Below, piece by piece: positions 33,734 to 46,360 of a stretch of DNA of 64,000 nt; positions within the stretch are counted from its first letter, which is position 1; the number at the start of each line of letters is the position of its first letter. Made by a program: the position numbers and the translations under genes. Location of the stretch: positions 47,485,797 to 47,549,796 of the forward strand of contig CM049321.1 of assembly GCA_026874595.1 (NCBI GenBank). Direction: 5' to 3'. The stretch comes from Sipunculus nudus (taxonomy: Eukaryota > Annelida > Sipuncula > Golfingiida > Sipunculidae). Below the pieces are notes generated by a model. That model did not search any database. It was not told the DNA's origin and saw only the letters and a list, made by a program, of their open reading frames with translations.

Positions 33734-35034
33734 CTGAATAAATTATAAACAGTAGCTATTATTATAAGCATAATATTATTAATAAAGGAACGAAAAATCG
33801 GCCACACAGTCACTTGTTACTGGGAATCTTCGTAATATGCGAATGTTTGATCTCAAACAGAGTTGTTTTCTTACGCATACGACGATTGTTGAGCTTTTGT
33901 TGTTTAAATACTCCTGTATGGAACAGGTGTCAGAGAGTGCACGTGACTTCCACGTTACTTCGTAATGCCTACTATGTGTTTTGAAGTGTCTCCGTGCCAG
34001 GTACGGGCACATGTTTATATGTATTTATACCATATAATTGGGAAAACCATGTGACGTCAGGGTGGCACTTTTTATGTGCTGAATGTATTCTTGGCCTCGT
34101 GTGGAAAAGACACCGATTTATCGGTAATTTTTCAAATCAGCAGTACCCGTTTCTTCGAGCTAATTGCTACATCCACACAGCGGACATCTTTTTATTAAAA
34201 AAGAAAACATGTTTACAATCAATGTTACACAGATGGGTGAATATTTATTGATCGGCCCTTTTAGTACAGTCGTAATACTGGGTATTTGATCACGTGACAC
34301 AGGTACATGTTTGATAATGAATTATCTAGACCAAGGTGCCACCTATAGCATGCTTGAAGAACTATTTAAGAATCTCACGAGTGAAAATTGGGTATTCTTC
34401 CAGTGCAAGATTTTACTTTTTCATGTTCTTGTTATTGTACATTAGGACTGGGAATATGTCGTTACAGACGACAAGATTATTTATAAATCTAAATATGGTT
34501 ATTTCAGAACAATAATATTCCAACTGGGAAGATCGTTGTTAGGATGGAAGTATACGCTACAGTTGGTATATTTTTTTGTATATTTTGGAGTATTGAATCT
34601 CATAATATCATTGAATACTCATTTTATTTCTTTCAAGAACTAACCAAAGTTGACATTGCCATGTTGTCTTATTCTAATAATTATGGTCACTTGTCAACGG
34701 AACAGTTGACCAGCCAGTGCAAGCTGTGACTGTCACCTAGTGGGCATAATATGTACTAAATGGCCACCGACATCTTGCGGGCAGTGCGTGTACTAACCGC
34801 CCACCAGATGACCTAACGGTGACCTCCACTGTGAGGTCGCGCAGAAACGCTGCGTGACGTCACACATTTATCGTTTTAATCATATTAAATAATCACGTGG
34901 ACCTGTCTTACGAAACGTTTGCAACTCGTGCCGCAATGACGTTGTGTTCTTATCCAATCTAGATGTAGTGTCAAGTCTTATAGATTTCTTAATAAGGCAA
35001 AAACATTTGCAACGTTATCTTGGTTCTGATAGTT
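33732..35034. other. Intergenic, no gene recognised
   Basis: Contains several CACGTG hexamers (near 33943, 34291, 34894). The 61-codon frame at 34544-34729 has a hydrophobic start but no family resemblance or splice context I can support. Confidence 0.35.
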
Positions 35035-35110
35035 ATACATTATGGATTATAATCATTACGGATTATAGTCATTATGGATTATAGACATTATGGATTATAG
35101 ACATTAACTA
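35035..35110. repeat. Short tandem repeat, about 17-18-bp unit
   Basis: About four copies of CATTATGGATTATAG(T/A). Confidence 0.8.
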
Positions 35111-35427
35111 ACATCTATTTCGGTGATTATTATGACTGTGAAGACATATATAACTGTGTATCGGGGGTGTTCTTTTGCCCTACTCCTTATCCATCATGTA
35201 ACTGCATTATTTTCACTAAAATGTACCTTTTGTTGAATTTGTAAATAAAGGGATTTTTATCTCCGTGTACAGTGTCCGAGTCCGTTTTATTCTGAGCAAT
35301 TGTTGTTTTCCGACAGCTGATAAAGAAGTGCCCCGAGACCAAATATAGGCCTATGTACCTCATGTAACCATGGACGGATGGACGGCCAGGTATGTCTCTC
35401 TTATAGGCTAAATAATACAGGTGTCTG

Positions 35428-35536
35428 GTGTGTGTGTGTGTGTGTGTGTGTGAGTGTATATATGTATATGTATTTATATATTCTAATGCGAGGCCTTCTA
35501 GTGCCGCAGATAAGATGCAGAGGAGGGCCAGATACC

Positions 35537-35631
<95 letters not shown>

Positions 35632-35652
35632 TATCTCCCCCCCCCCCCCCCA
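35428..35652. repeat. Compound microsatellite (GT)n-(CT)n-(TA)n-(C)n
   Basis: GT run about 35428-35451, CT run about 35540-35572, TA run about 35573-35630, then a C tract about 35637-35651. Confidence 0.93.
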
Positions 35653-36061
35653 TTACCGCCGATTCACCCACTGATCACCCACTGATCTTTTATCCACCTC
35701 GGAGAAGTATATAAGATTTGTAAGACAGAAATGAGAGTTTTCATTGAGAAACCGAAATTGCTGACGTCACATTTTCGTAATTTGCATATTTTTCAAAACT
35801 GTAAAAATATTGCTACCAAACTTGCCACGGCATTCCTACATCGTTAGTGACACGTCTGTAAAAGTTCCAACGTTCAAGGTTAAATCATTTATCTGGAAAC
35901 GTGCCCTAACTGAAAAGTGCTGATCGAGTCACCTATCTCACATAAGTGACTCCAATAAGGAAAAATCGAACTTTTTAACCCCTCTGACCATGAAAATAGG
36001 TGTCACTTTAATTGGACCATAGTAAGGTTCATCCTGAATGAGTATCAATCAAATCAGATGT

Positions 36062-36720
36062 GACAGAGATAATAATGACAAAAACAAACATCTCCAGCTA
36101 TGGAGATGATAATGCCAAAAACAAACATCTCCAGCTATGGAGATAATAATGACAAAAAAAAACATCTTCAACTATGGAGATAATAATGCAAAAAAAAAAT
36201 TACCTATGGAGATAATAATGAAAAAAAAAAAACCAACCAACAAATGTTTCTACCTTTGGAGATAATAATGCCGAAAACAAACATCTTCACCTATGGAGAT
36301 AATAATGCAAAAAAAAAACAAATATTTCTACCTCTGGAGATAATAATGCCGAAAACAAACATCTTCACCTATGGAGATAATAATGCCAAAAAAAAAACCC
36401 AATTATTTCTACCTTTGGAGATTATAATGCCAAAACAAACATCTTCACCTATGGAGATAATAATGCAAAAAAAAAATCTTCACCCATGGAGATAATAATG
36501 CCAAAGAAAAATATTTCTACCTTTCGAGATTATAATGCCAAAACAAACATCTTCACCTATGAAGATAATAATGCCAAAGAAACAAGCATGTCTACCTTTG
36601 GAGATAATAATGCCAAAATCAAACATCTCCACCTGTGGAGATAATAAAGCAAATACATTCATCTCCATCTGTTGAGATAATAATGCCAAAAACAAATATC
36701 TCTACCTGTGGATTGATGGA
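36062..36720. repeat. Satellite array, about 37-bp unit, 17-18 copies
   Basis: Unit GGAGATAATAATGCCAAAAA plus CAAACATCTTCACCTAT, with variable A-run length. Two alternating variants (CATCTTCACCTATGG and ATTTCTACCTTTGG) give a higher-order pattern in the middle. Open frames on both strands follow from the composition. Confidence 0.92.
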
Positions 36721-36890
36721 GATAATTAATAGGCTTTGAAATACTAGTATCTTACCTAACTGGCCCATTTACATCGGAGATTATTCGGCCACATGCGTTT
36801 TATCTCCTAGTGATCTCAAGTGGAGGTTTTTTTTTTTTTTCTTCTTCTTTTTTTCGCCTCAGAATAAAATCTCAATATATAATCGGATCG
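36721..36890. other. Spacer between satellite and LINE
   Basis: T-rich; the LINE 3' end probably lies in or near the T/C-rich tract at about 36826-36855, but no clear target-site duplication was found. Confidence 0.3.
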
Positions 36891-37094
36891 AATTAAGTGT
36901 TTTCATCATCGGCGAACTTTAATAATAATGATAATTATAGTAGTAACGAATAATACAACAGCACATAATACATTTATATACTGTAAGTCATATAAGCTAT
37001 AACATTTAGATATACATAACCAAGCTGCCATGGGTTTTTAACCTTGTATTCGTACATTAACACACAAATGTATGCAGTATACATATATCCATAT

Positions 37095-39682
37095 CTAGAG
37101 GCAATAAACAACAAATGATGAAACTTGCAATTCATAGAAAGCTGACATTGTTACTTTTATCTGTATATGTTCCCAACATTTCGAGGACAGATGGATATAA
37201 AGATCCTTCCATCTCTCTTCGTATAAGGTACCAAGACCTTTATTTCTAAGCATTAATTTCTTTAAACTTAGTTCATCAAGGACACGTTCAATGTATTTTT
37301 GGATTAAAATATTTGATTTCAAGCATTTTTGCCTGTGTATAAAATATTTAGCATAAATTAAAAGATAGTTTAAATATTCCTCGTATTTCTTCTCCTTTTC
37401 CCCATAGTCGCCAAACATAACGACTTTACATGTTATTAAAAAGTCTGTATCATTTACCAATGGGATCCAAATTTTACGAAATTTTCTCCAGAACAACTGT
37501 AAGCACTTACATGAGAAAATCTATGTTCCATAGTATCAATTTCAACTTTGCAATAGTCACAATGTGGATTATCCTCAAGTTTCATGCGGAAAAGTCTGGC
37601 TGTGAAAGGAATCACTCTATGCAAAAATTTGAAATTGAAGTCCTGCAACTTAACAGATTCTATAAACTTTTTTAGAAAACATATTGAGGAATTAAATTCC
37701 TGTTCTGTAATTAGCTGACTCTTATTCCAGACCCTGAATGCTGTCGTTTCTTCCTATTTTAGTTTAATTGAATTGTTATAATATGATTTACATTTACATT
37801 CAGAGTATAATAAATGCCCAGAGTATGGTAATTTTATCGTGATATCTATTTCATTAAATGTACTTTGCCAGACATCAACATCGGTTTGCAACAAAGTTTT
37901 CCAGTTCTTTGGTATAAGACTGACGATAGAATGGTATTCTAGGAAATTTGTATTTTAATCATATCTTAACTTCAGCTAATACATAGATAAGATTTGTCCT
38001 TTATTATCATAAAGATCATATAAAAAACGTATTCCTTTTCTATACCAATGCGAATAAAATATAGGTTTTCCCTTTGGTGACACAGAGATGTAAGGGTTAT
38101 ACTAGATAATTTCACGAATTATGTCTTCAGTGCCTGTAGGAGCAGTACGTGTTTTAAGGTCTTTTTATAATATCTTTTCCTAAGTATGCATTTACAAACA
38201 TTTCTAATGTGGGGACCGATTTGCCATAATACGCTTTATCCAGCTTAGTTTTAACGCCTTATCCTGTGTCTGTAAATCAATCACTTTCATGCCTCCATCT
38301 TTAATTTTCTTAATCATTACATTATATTTTATCTGTGGTGGTTTTCCACACCAAATAAAGTCATTTATTAATTTTTATGCCTGGACAATGTATTTTTCTG
38401 GTCTGTAGAACATAGACATGCAATAAAGCAACTATGAGAGCCCTAATGTTTTAACAATAAGATTTCTTCCAGTAAGTGTAAGATTCCTTTTTTTCCCATG
38501 ATGTAAACATTGATATCATTTTCTTAATTCTTTCTTTTATATTGTGTTCGGAGGTGTCGTTTTCTGTCGGGTAAAATGTAATTCCTAATGTTTTGAATTC
38601 TATTTGGTCCATCTCACTGGCAGGTCACCATCCTCTTTACCTATTTTGGAACCCACCCATCTCGCTTCTGTTTTATCCATATTTACTTTGAGTCCCGCAT
38701 AGTACTGGAACATTTGTAAAGTATGTAAAAGATTTTTTCCTGATTGTATATCAGCCATAAAACACGTGGTGTCATATGCAAGTTGCGACAGTTTAATCTC
38801 GTTACTGCCAATCCTGCATGATTCCTTTAATTGAATTATTATTTCTAATATTTATCGCAAGCATTTCCACTGTTAGTAAAAATAATATCGGTGACAGAGG
38901 ACATCCTTGTCTTACGCCTCTACTGATCTCAAAAAAGGGAGAAAAATATCCGTTGTTTTGCATACAGCTGCTTATATTTGTATACAAGATCTTTGTCCAT
39001 GAAACTAAATATTCAGGAATATTATATTCTTTTAACGCTTTCTACAGAAAATCCCATTCCAAGGTATCAAACGCCTGTTCAAAATCGATTAGTAATAATA
39101 AAGATTCCTTTGAAATGGAAGATTGATTAAGGATCTCTTGTATAATTCTAATGTTTTCTCCAATATTGGTAGAAGAGAAATAGGTCGCCAATTTCTTACT
39201 AATTTTTTATTTTTATCTTTTTTTGGGAAGCAAGGAGAGGACGCCTCGCTTTTGTTCTATTGAAAGAGAACCGTGTTCCTGTGAGTAGATAATACTTTAA
39301 AAAAATAAATCTGACAGATCTTCCCAAAAACATAAATAGAAATCTGACGTAAAGCCATCTAGTCCTGGACTTTTACCAGATTTGAACTGTTTTAGTGCTT
39401 TAAAGCATTCTGTAAATGTAAGTGGGTTTGACAATATAAGGGCGTCCGTATCGCAGAGTTTAGTAACATTTGGGTGATTTAAGAAAGGACATTCTGTATG
39501 ATCATGTATGGACGTATTTCTAGATTTATATACTGACCGTAGTATTGGCTGCATTCATTAAGTATTTTGTTTTTATCATATATCTGCTCTCCATTTACTT
39601 CTGAGCAAACAATTTGTTTATTGATCGCATTACGTTTCTCTAATTGAAAAAAAGTATTTTGTTTTTTTCTCTCCATACTCAT
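37095..39682 (-). pseudogene. LINE ORF2 reverse transcriptase and C-terminal part
   Basis: Open pieces in order on the minus strand are 39479-39682 (NTFFQLEKRN...), 39297-39554 (KSGKSPGLDGFTSDFY), 38802-38987 (FFEISRGVRQGCPLSPILF), the LAYD region near 38780, 37454-37648 (FNFKFLHRVIPFTARL, HCDYC) and 37095-37496. Stops and frameshifts separate them. The YADD-type active site is mutated (first Asp to Tyr). Confidence 0.85.
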
Positions 39683-39950
39683 ACCAGCGAAGTTTTGATC
39701 TTAACATTGCGCCTTTCTTATTTAAGTTGTATAGATTATCTAATTTTTCTTTAACTTTGGCTATTTTTTCTTGCAAGTCAAAATCTTCAGGATCCTCATT
39801 TGTTCTCTCACTTAATATTTTAAAATCCTCTGTAAGTTTTTTTTTCTTTATTCCTTTTTTTTTTCTTGCCCGACGTTTTGAATATTGTATCGTGTGTCCT
39901 CTTATCTCGCATTTAACTGTATCCCAAACAATATTTTTATTATCTACATT

Positions 39951-40929
39951 TTAATATTTTTTCCTCAATTCAGCAAACAATTGTTTTGTTTGTGTTAGGT
40001 ACTCGTCATCTTTTAGCAGATCGTTATTTAACTTCCAGTAACCTGGTCCTCTATCGTTAGCGTAACTACCTTTAAATACTACTGTAATTAAGCGATGGTC
40101 CGAAAAAGTACACGGTATAATTTCTGTAGAAGCGACGAATGGCGTTATCGCATTTGCTACCAACCAATAATCCAGACGTGATAAGACTCTGGGGTTGAGT
40201 TGAATTCTAGTATACATTTTTTTCCAGGGTTTAGAGTTCTACATATATCAACGAGAGAAAAATCATTCATAAGGTTCATTAAAGAGCTCGCTTGCTAACT
40301 TGTTCTCGCCGTCCCCCAGCTTTATCAAGTTCTGGGTTTAAGATTATGTTAAAGTCTCCTCCGATTATAATATTACCTGGTTCATAAAGATTTAGATGAC
40401 ATCGTAATTTCTCTATAAATGATAACTGGTCTTTTTGGTGATTCTTTGTAGGAAAATATAGATTAATCAATGTAAATGGAACCTCGTCTATTGTGCATGT
40501 TATTATCAAAAGGCGACCTTCGGAATCTTTTTCACTCTTTAAAACATTAATATTAAGGTCATTTGTCCATAAAATTGCAACCCCCCTGCTATTATTCTGT
40601 CCATGAGAATACAGTATTTCTGTACCCCATTCATGTGCCCATACATCTTCGTCTATTTCTTTACTATGTGTTTCTTGTAGAAACGTTATACAATTTATGT
40701 ATTTTCTAATCCATGTAAAAGTTTTCCTTCTTTTAAATGTGTTCTGTAAACCTCTAACGTTGAAACTATTTATTCTGAAATTGAATGTTATTTGAATAAA
40801 TGTTTTGATGAGATGACACATTACAGTCCATAATGTAGCCTTGATGTTTGAGTGCCTTTGTTTTTTTAATCTGTGTGTGATCTTTTTTGCAAATATTTGT
40901 ACATGTAAATGGTATTCCCGACGCTTCAA
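39951..40929 (-). pseudogene. LINE ORF2 endonuclease domain
   Basis: APE-type endonuclease, which nicks target DNA for target-primed reverse transcription. 40279-40929 carries NSFNVRGLQN, ITFLQETHSKE, RGVAILW, LINLYFPTKN and IIIGGDFNIILNP. 39951-40217 carries SRLDYWLVANAI and TFSDHRLITVVF. A frame change separates the two pieces between about 40217 and 40279. Roughly the first 50 codons of the longer frame are probably inter-ORF sequence. Confidence 0.85.
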
Positions 40930-41603
40930 GAATCAGGTGTTCATTCCCAAATGTGCTCGGATTTTTTTAGCTCAGAGTGTATGTCAAAAACCAATACAAA
41001 AATAGTAACGTAGAACAATAGAATCGATCCGTACCTAAGGTACTTAACAATGAAACAGAGAAAATCCATGACGTAATTTATTTTTGGATAGGAAAACGGT
41101 GGGAGCATAGTTGATCGGCTCCGCTGTCATTACGCAAATCGTAATTTTTATCAAATGAACCGTTCCTTCACTGCAGCGACATCTGTTGGCCCTAACCGAT
41201 ACAACGCCAACGATAATAACTCCGACAGATATAATTTAGGAGATTCACAATTAAAGACATATCTACATTTAACAACGATAATTAAGGAATAGAAAAAAAA
41301 ACTTTTTGCGTAGTTCTGTGAAAACATAATGCCAAGAAAACGGTTGATTGAGAGAATGTTTGAGACTGGTGTGTGCGTACGCATGTACGTCCGTCCGTGT
41401 ATGTGTGTGAGATGTACCCAGTGATAACTGGTTTTCTACGAATGTATTGGTGTGGATGTTACAAAATGCCGCTTCGCCATGGAAGCGTAAGGGTCAGGTG
41501 GATTTTCCCTGAGGTTGTTAACCCAAGAATAGAAAACTTGAGATGTTGTAAATGTATGAACTTTGGTTTTGAAATCTCTAATTATAATGTTCCCGTCTGA
41601 CGT

Positions 41604-42425
41604 CTAGCAGTCGTTGAGACCTTCTCGTTTCAGTTCCATAGAAATTTTGAACATTTCCTGGCGGGTCTTTGTAAGATCCTCATTGATAAATGTCTTGCTA
41701 TTTTCATCCCCGGCCATTTTCAGTTTATTTTTTGCTTTGTAAATTTTTGCTTTTATACGATATGATACAAATTTCACTAGGATGGGTCTTGGTTTGCCAT
41801 CTTACTTTGGTCGTCCGACTCCGTGTGACCGGTCTATGTCTTCTTTGTTAAACTCCATATCAAAGTGTTCCCGCGTTAAGTCAATAACTTTCTGATCTGT
41901 TGACTCGTCTTTTTCTTCGGGCCAGTTGTTGACAATACGAAGTGATGTCCGTCGTGTATATTGATGTTGATTGTCGAGCTGGCTTTCTAGAGTCTCTATT
42001 TTTGAATTAAGTGATATAATATGGATTTCCATTGTAAGAACTCGTTCTTCAAGAAGCCTGGTCTTTCCATTGACACCTGAGTCAACAATCTGTCTAAGTG
42101 CAGTCTTTACAGATTCTGTAGCCAGTGCTTCTACAAGACACTGTGTGAACTTTTTGGATTCCATATCCGTTACGTTCGTACAGTCATCATTTTCTGTCAG
42201 CTGCTTTATTTGTGATAAAAGTTGATCCTCTGAATCATCCTGAACATTCTGTTTCTTTTGTGCCTGTGCCGGAGAGTTGGAGGAACTATCGCTCAAGTAT
42301 CGTTTACTGATGTCTTTTGTTTTAGTTGATGTTTCCTTCAGATTTGCACTGGCCTTTGGTGGGGATTTTCTTTGAGGACTCAATGAACTTTTGTTCTGGC
42401 TATTGTGGCTAGTCCTGGCTAACAT
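41604..42425 (-). pseudogene. LINE ORF1 (L1-type RNA-binding protein)
   Basis: Nucleic-acid chaperone of the L1 RNP. Starts MLARTSHNSQNKSSLSPQRK, a Ser/Lys-rich tail. A predicted coiled coil follows (RLLEERVLTMEIHIISLNSK, IETLESQLDNQ), then an RRM-like part (RTSLRIVNNWPEEKDES, IDRSHGVGRPK). One premature TAA at about 41802 is followed in the same frame by DGKPRPILVKFVSYRIKAKI to FINEDLTKTRQEMFKI and a normal stop near 41604. The full frame would be about 273 residues, a usual L1 ORF1 size. Confidence 0.88.
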
Positions 42426-42480
42426 GTTTGCGGTCAGCAGGGTCCGGCTATACGGTGTGCGTCAAGATTGTTAGTGACCG

Positions 42481-43789
42481 TGTGTAATGGAGCGTGAGCA
42501 ATGGTGTTACTGTTGCCCGAACATTATGTCACAAATTCTTACAGGAAAACAACATAACTATTTTTTAAATACATGTAAGAGCTGAACTATGATATGATCT
42601 ATCCCTAAGCTTATTTTTATATTCTTTCATAAAGTATTACTTCTGTAATTATAAAAAGACAGCGGAGCCGACCTTACCTGCGTTCAATCTTGAAGCGCCA
42701 TCTAACGGGGAAAAAAGTGGAGCTTGCGAGCAAACGTTAATATATGATAAGTACCTCACTGTCATGGTGGACTGTAAAATTGTCATTACAAAAAAGTTGT
42801 TAATTTGTTTAAAGCATAAAATGTGTATATAAACCGTTGGTTTAGGCAAATATTAAATATCAGGGGTCGATTGTAAAATTACATACGATTATTGAAAGAT
42901 AAAAAGCGACCAATGGTCGATTATTAATCAATTATTTATGTACCTTCAATATTACGCGGAAACCTGCTTTATAGAATTATACCTAAGATATTGACCGATT
43001 AAATTAACTCAGTCCAACTTGTACATAACGCTGACAGATCAAGATAATGGCCGGATTGTACCAGTACACACTTTTTAGTTGTATAATAACATATCATTCT
43101 AATCACTTATTCATTGTGTAAAATAAGTTTTAGTAATATTCAATGTTTCGTGCCCCAGAGTTCTTATTCTTTGACAGAATTAGAATATTTTATCGGGATA
43201 ATGTAACTTCTATATATATACTCATACATAATCGTTTGTGATCGAGTATGCAAAAATACAATCGATTTGATACATTATGAAAGAAAACGATCAAATATCG
43301 TTACAATAGATTAAATCACATATCACTAGTAAATGTTGGTGTTTTAATAATAAAATACTATACCCTAGATATTTGAACAAATGTACAGTCTGAGCATATG
43401 TACATGCATGTTCTATTCAGAAAAAGTCCCTGTGTCAAGGGTTCACCAAATAGATGGATTGATTCAAGCCAGGTCACCTCGAGAACCAAGACGACCCCTG
43501 AATCTAGTAAATTACAAAGGCCGTGGCTCTACCTCCATAATTTTCCAAACTTTTTTCATAAAAAATAAATTTAAGTGGTCTAGACTATCTTCTAAAAAGT
43601 AACGAATTGTTCCTATGATATTACCCTATATCCCTACACAGAGTGTCATGAACACTCGTTATTAGCTGCAAAGAAGGATAAATAAATATCCAATAAACAG
43701 AAAAAACACCATTTACGGAGTCGGAGGTTTAAAAAATCAATATTTATTCCTATTAATGACGTAGTTGAGTTCACACCATCCATGTCAGA
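42481..43789. other. Intergenic, nothing recognised
   Basis: AT-rich. An open frame at 43381-43602 has no recognised relative. Confidence 0.35.
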
Positions 43790-45160
43790 GGAGAGTGCAG
43801 GTCCCAAACCAGACTACTCAAGTTCAAGTCCGAAACCAGACCAATCGAGTTCATGTCCGAGTCCAGACCAATCGAGTTCATGTCCGAGTCCAGACCAATC
43901 GAGTTCATGTCCGAGTCCAGACCAATCGAGTTCAAGTCCGAGTCCAGACCAATCGAGTTCAAGTCCGAGTCCAGACCAATCAAGTTCAAGTCCGAAACCA
44001 GACCAATCAAGTTCAAGTCCGAGTCCAGACCAATCAAGTTCAAGTCCGAAACCAGACCAATCAAGTTCAAGTCCGAGTCCAGACCACTCAAGTTCAAGTC
44101 CGAAACCAGACCAATCGAGTTCAAGTCCGAGTCCAGACCAATCAAGTTCAAGTCCGAGTCCAGACCACTCAAGTTCAAGTCCGAAACCAGACCAATCGAG
44201 TTCAAGTCCGAAACCAGACCAATCAAGTTCAAGTCCGAGTCCAGACCAATCAAGTTCAAGTCCGAGTCCAGACCAATCAAGTTCAAGTCCAAGTCCAGAC
44301 CACTCAAGTTCAAGTCCGAAACCAGACCAATCGAGTTCAAGTCCGAGTCCAGACCACTCAAGTTCAAGTCCGAGTCCAGACCACTCAAGTTCAAGTCCGA
44401 GTCCAGACCACTCAAGTTCAAGTCCGAGTCCAGACCACTCAAGTTCAAGTCCGAGTCCAGACCACTCAAGTTCAAGTCCGAGTCCAGACCACTCAAGTTC
44501 AAGTCGGAGTCCAGACCACTCAAGTTCAAGTCCGAGTCCAGACCAATCAAGTTCAAGTCCGAGTCCAGACCACTCAAGTTCAAGTCCGAGTCCAGACCAC
44601 TCAAGTTCAAGTCCGAGTCCAGACCACTCAAGTTCAAGTCCGAGTCCAGACCAATCGAGTTCATGTCCGAGTCCAGACCAATCGAGTTCATGTCCAAGTC
44701 CAGACCACTCAAGTTCAAGTCCGAGTCCAGACCACTCAAGTTCAAGTCCGAGTCCAGACCACTCAAGTTAAAGTCCGAGTCCAGACCACTCAAGTTCAAG
44801 TCCGAAACCAGACCAATCGAGTTCAAGTCCGAGTCCAGACCAATCGAGTTCAAGTCCGAGTCCAGACCAATCGAGTTCAAGTCCGAGTCCAGACCAATCG
44901 AGTTCAAGTCCGAGTCCAGACCACCCGAGTTCAAGTCCGAGTCCAGACCAATCGAGTTCAAGTCCGAGTCCAGACCAATCGAGTTCAAGTCCGAGTCCAG
45001 ACCAATCGAGTTCAAGTCCAAGTCCAGACCACTCAAGTTCAAGTCCGAGTCCAGACCAATCGAGTTCAAGTCCGAGTCCAGACCAATCGAGTTCATGTCC
45101 GAGTCCAGACCAATCAAGTTCAAGTCCAAGTCCAGACCAATCGAGTCTTGGTCCATCTTC
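43790..45160. repeat. 27-bp minisatellite, about 50 units, open in several frames on both strands
   Basis: Unit CAAGTCCGAGTCCAG plus ACCAATCGAGTT. Variants are CGAAACC for CGAGTCC, CACTCAAG for AATCGAG or AATCAAG, and CATGT for CAAGT. The length is a multiple of three and the unit lacks stops in most frames. Plus-strand frames read as 9-residue repeats (PSPDQSSSS; RVQTNQVQV; ESRPIEFKS) and the minus strand as LDSDLNSIG over 461 codons. No splice context, conserved flank or single favoured frame is seen, so I call it non-coding DNA. A run of CACTCAAG units at about 44340-44640 points to local expansion. Confidence 0.95.
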
Positions 45161-46149
45161 TCGGAGTCTGAGTCATTAAGATCCCAAGTCTAATACAAAT
45201 ATTTATAAAGCAGCAATTAAAATGAATATTTAATTTTATTGTGTATACTTTTAAGGTAGTTTTCACATTATTTTGCAGTTATGGTTAATTACATTAAGCT
45301 CAGATGTAAAGCCTGGTATATAGTGTTATTATTTTGCTATATTCTATTAGTAGTTTTCACATGCATTTGTGGAAGCCTTTATAATATATACTTTTTCCTT
45401 TTGCTCCTCGATGACTCCGCTTGATTTCTAGAGTCCTATCCTCCGATTCCCCGGCTCTCCAGTCGATGTCCTTAAAAAAAGTGGACTCGAGACCTACATT
45501 TCTGATTTATATCAAATTTTTACATCCGTGCAGCCAAACGTGACTCAAACCTTGAACACAGACACACAAACATACGATTTTTGTAAATGTAACAAGCTCG
45601 CCCAAGCGTTATAAAGTTTTACAGCTGGGTAGCTGGTCTCTGTTCCATTCTTACATTAATTTTTTTTTATATTGTCCACTTCTGGACAGGCAAAAATTTC
45701 GTAAAAAATCGGCGGCGTAATCCGGTAATCGAATTAAATTATGCTTAATACTTATTTAAATACGTTAATGTAAAATACACAATTAATGTTACCTAATGTG
45801 TTGAGTAAATAAACAAAGAACTTGTGCAAGATTATAAATCTTAGTAATTTTTTCAAAGAAAATAATATTTACCAAATATATGTGAAAAAAATATGGCAAT
45901 TCTCATTTAAATGACAAATTTCTTCAAAAGTTAATTCCTGTATTCAATACTTCTTTCAGGTTACAAAGTTTTCCAATAGGTGTCGCCACTAGCTTATGAA
46001 CTTTAGCAGGCTTGCCAACTGGTCATCTGTACTGAATTGATCAAGATATCATGAATCGGTCATTTATTTCCACATGACTTTAATATTAATAAGTTAATGT
46101 ATTTAAGACATGAATTGAGAAGCTCATTATTAACAATCATTGTAAGGCA
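45161..46149. other. Intergenic
   Basis: Flank of the minisatellite with degenerate pieces (GTGGACTCGAGACC near 45481). Otherwise AT-rich, nothing recognised. Confidence 0.35.
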
Positions 46150-46360
46150 CAGTATACTGTACTTGGAGCCCGGGGCTGTGTTATGTTGGCCACACAAATG
46201 CGGCTGACTTGGACAAAAAGACGGCTGACTTACGTTGTAAGCCGAGTTTCGTGGCTCCACTCGGCATGCAAAATATCGGCTGGCTTAAAATGACCTGAAA
46301 GCCTATTCAACTGGTGATGTTAGGAAGTACCCGTTTTATTTAAACAAGTTATCTGGAGGC
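46150..46360 (+). repeat. Dispersed repeat copy (GCCACACAAATGC family)
   Basis: Second copy of the repeat at 24.78 kb: GGCCACACAAATGCGGCTGA, CTTGGACAAAAAGACGGC and TGACCTGAAAGCCTATTC in the same order and strand. Confidence 0.55.

Larger units (their letters stand above)
36890..42480 (-). mobile_element. L1-like LINE, nearly full length, dead
   Basis: Minus strand. ORF1 at 41604-42425, then ORF2 pieces: apurinic endonuclease (40279-40800 and 39951-40217), reverse transcriptase (about 38640-39680) and a C-terminal Cys/His region (about 37095-37650). Recognisable are SFNVRGLQ, FLQETHS, INLYFPT, GGDFN and SRLDYWLV...SDHRLI of the endonuclease, SPGLDGF and RGVRQGCPLSP of the RT, and CDYC...EHRF near the end. 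ORF2 is interrupted several times. The catalytic xADD box reads LAYD (QLAYDTTCF), so the first catalytic Asp is lost. The two-ORF layout with a coiled-coil ORF1 fits the L1/Tx1 group. Ends are approximate. Confidence 0.9.

Noticed and set aside
36244-36695. Satellite-encoded proteins on both strands
   Set aside because: Composition-driven frames of the 37-bp satellite.
41100-42680. Inverted 14-base match GACAGCGGAGCCGA (about 42659) and its complement (about 41115) as element ends
   Set aside because: Short matches of this length are expected by chance in 64 kb and nothing else supports paired ends.
43765-45193. Long overlapping open frames (329-468 codons) as genes
   Set aside because: All follow from a stop-free 27-base repeat open in several frames on both strands, with no single favoured frame, splice context or conserved flanks.
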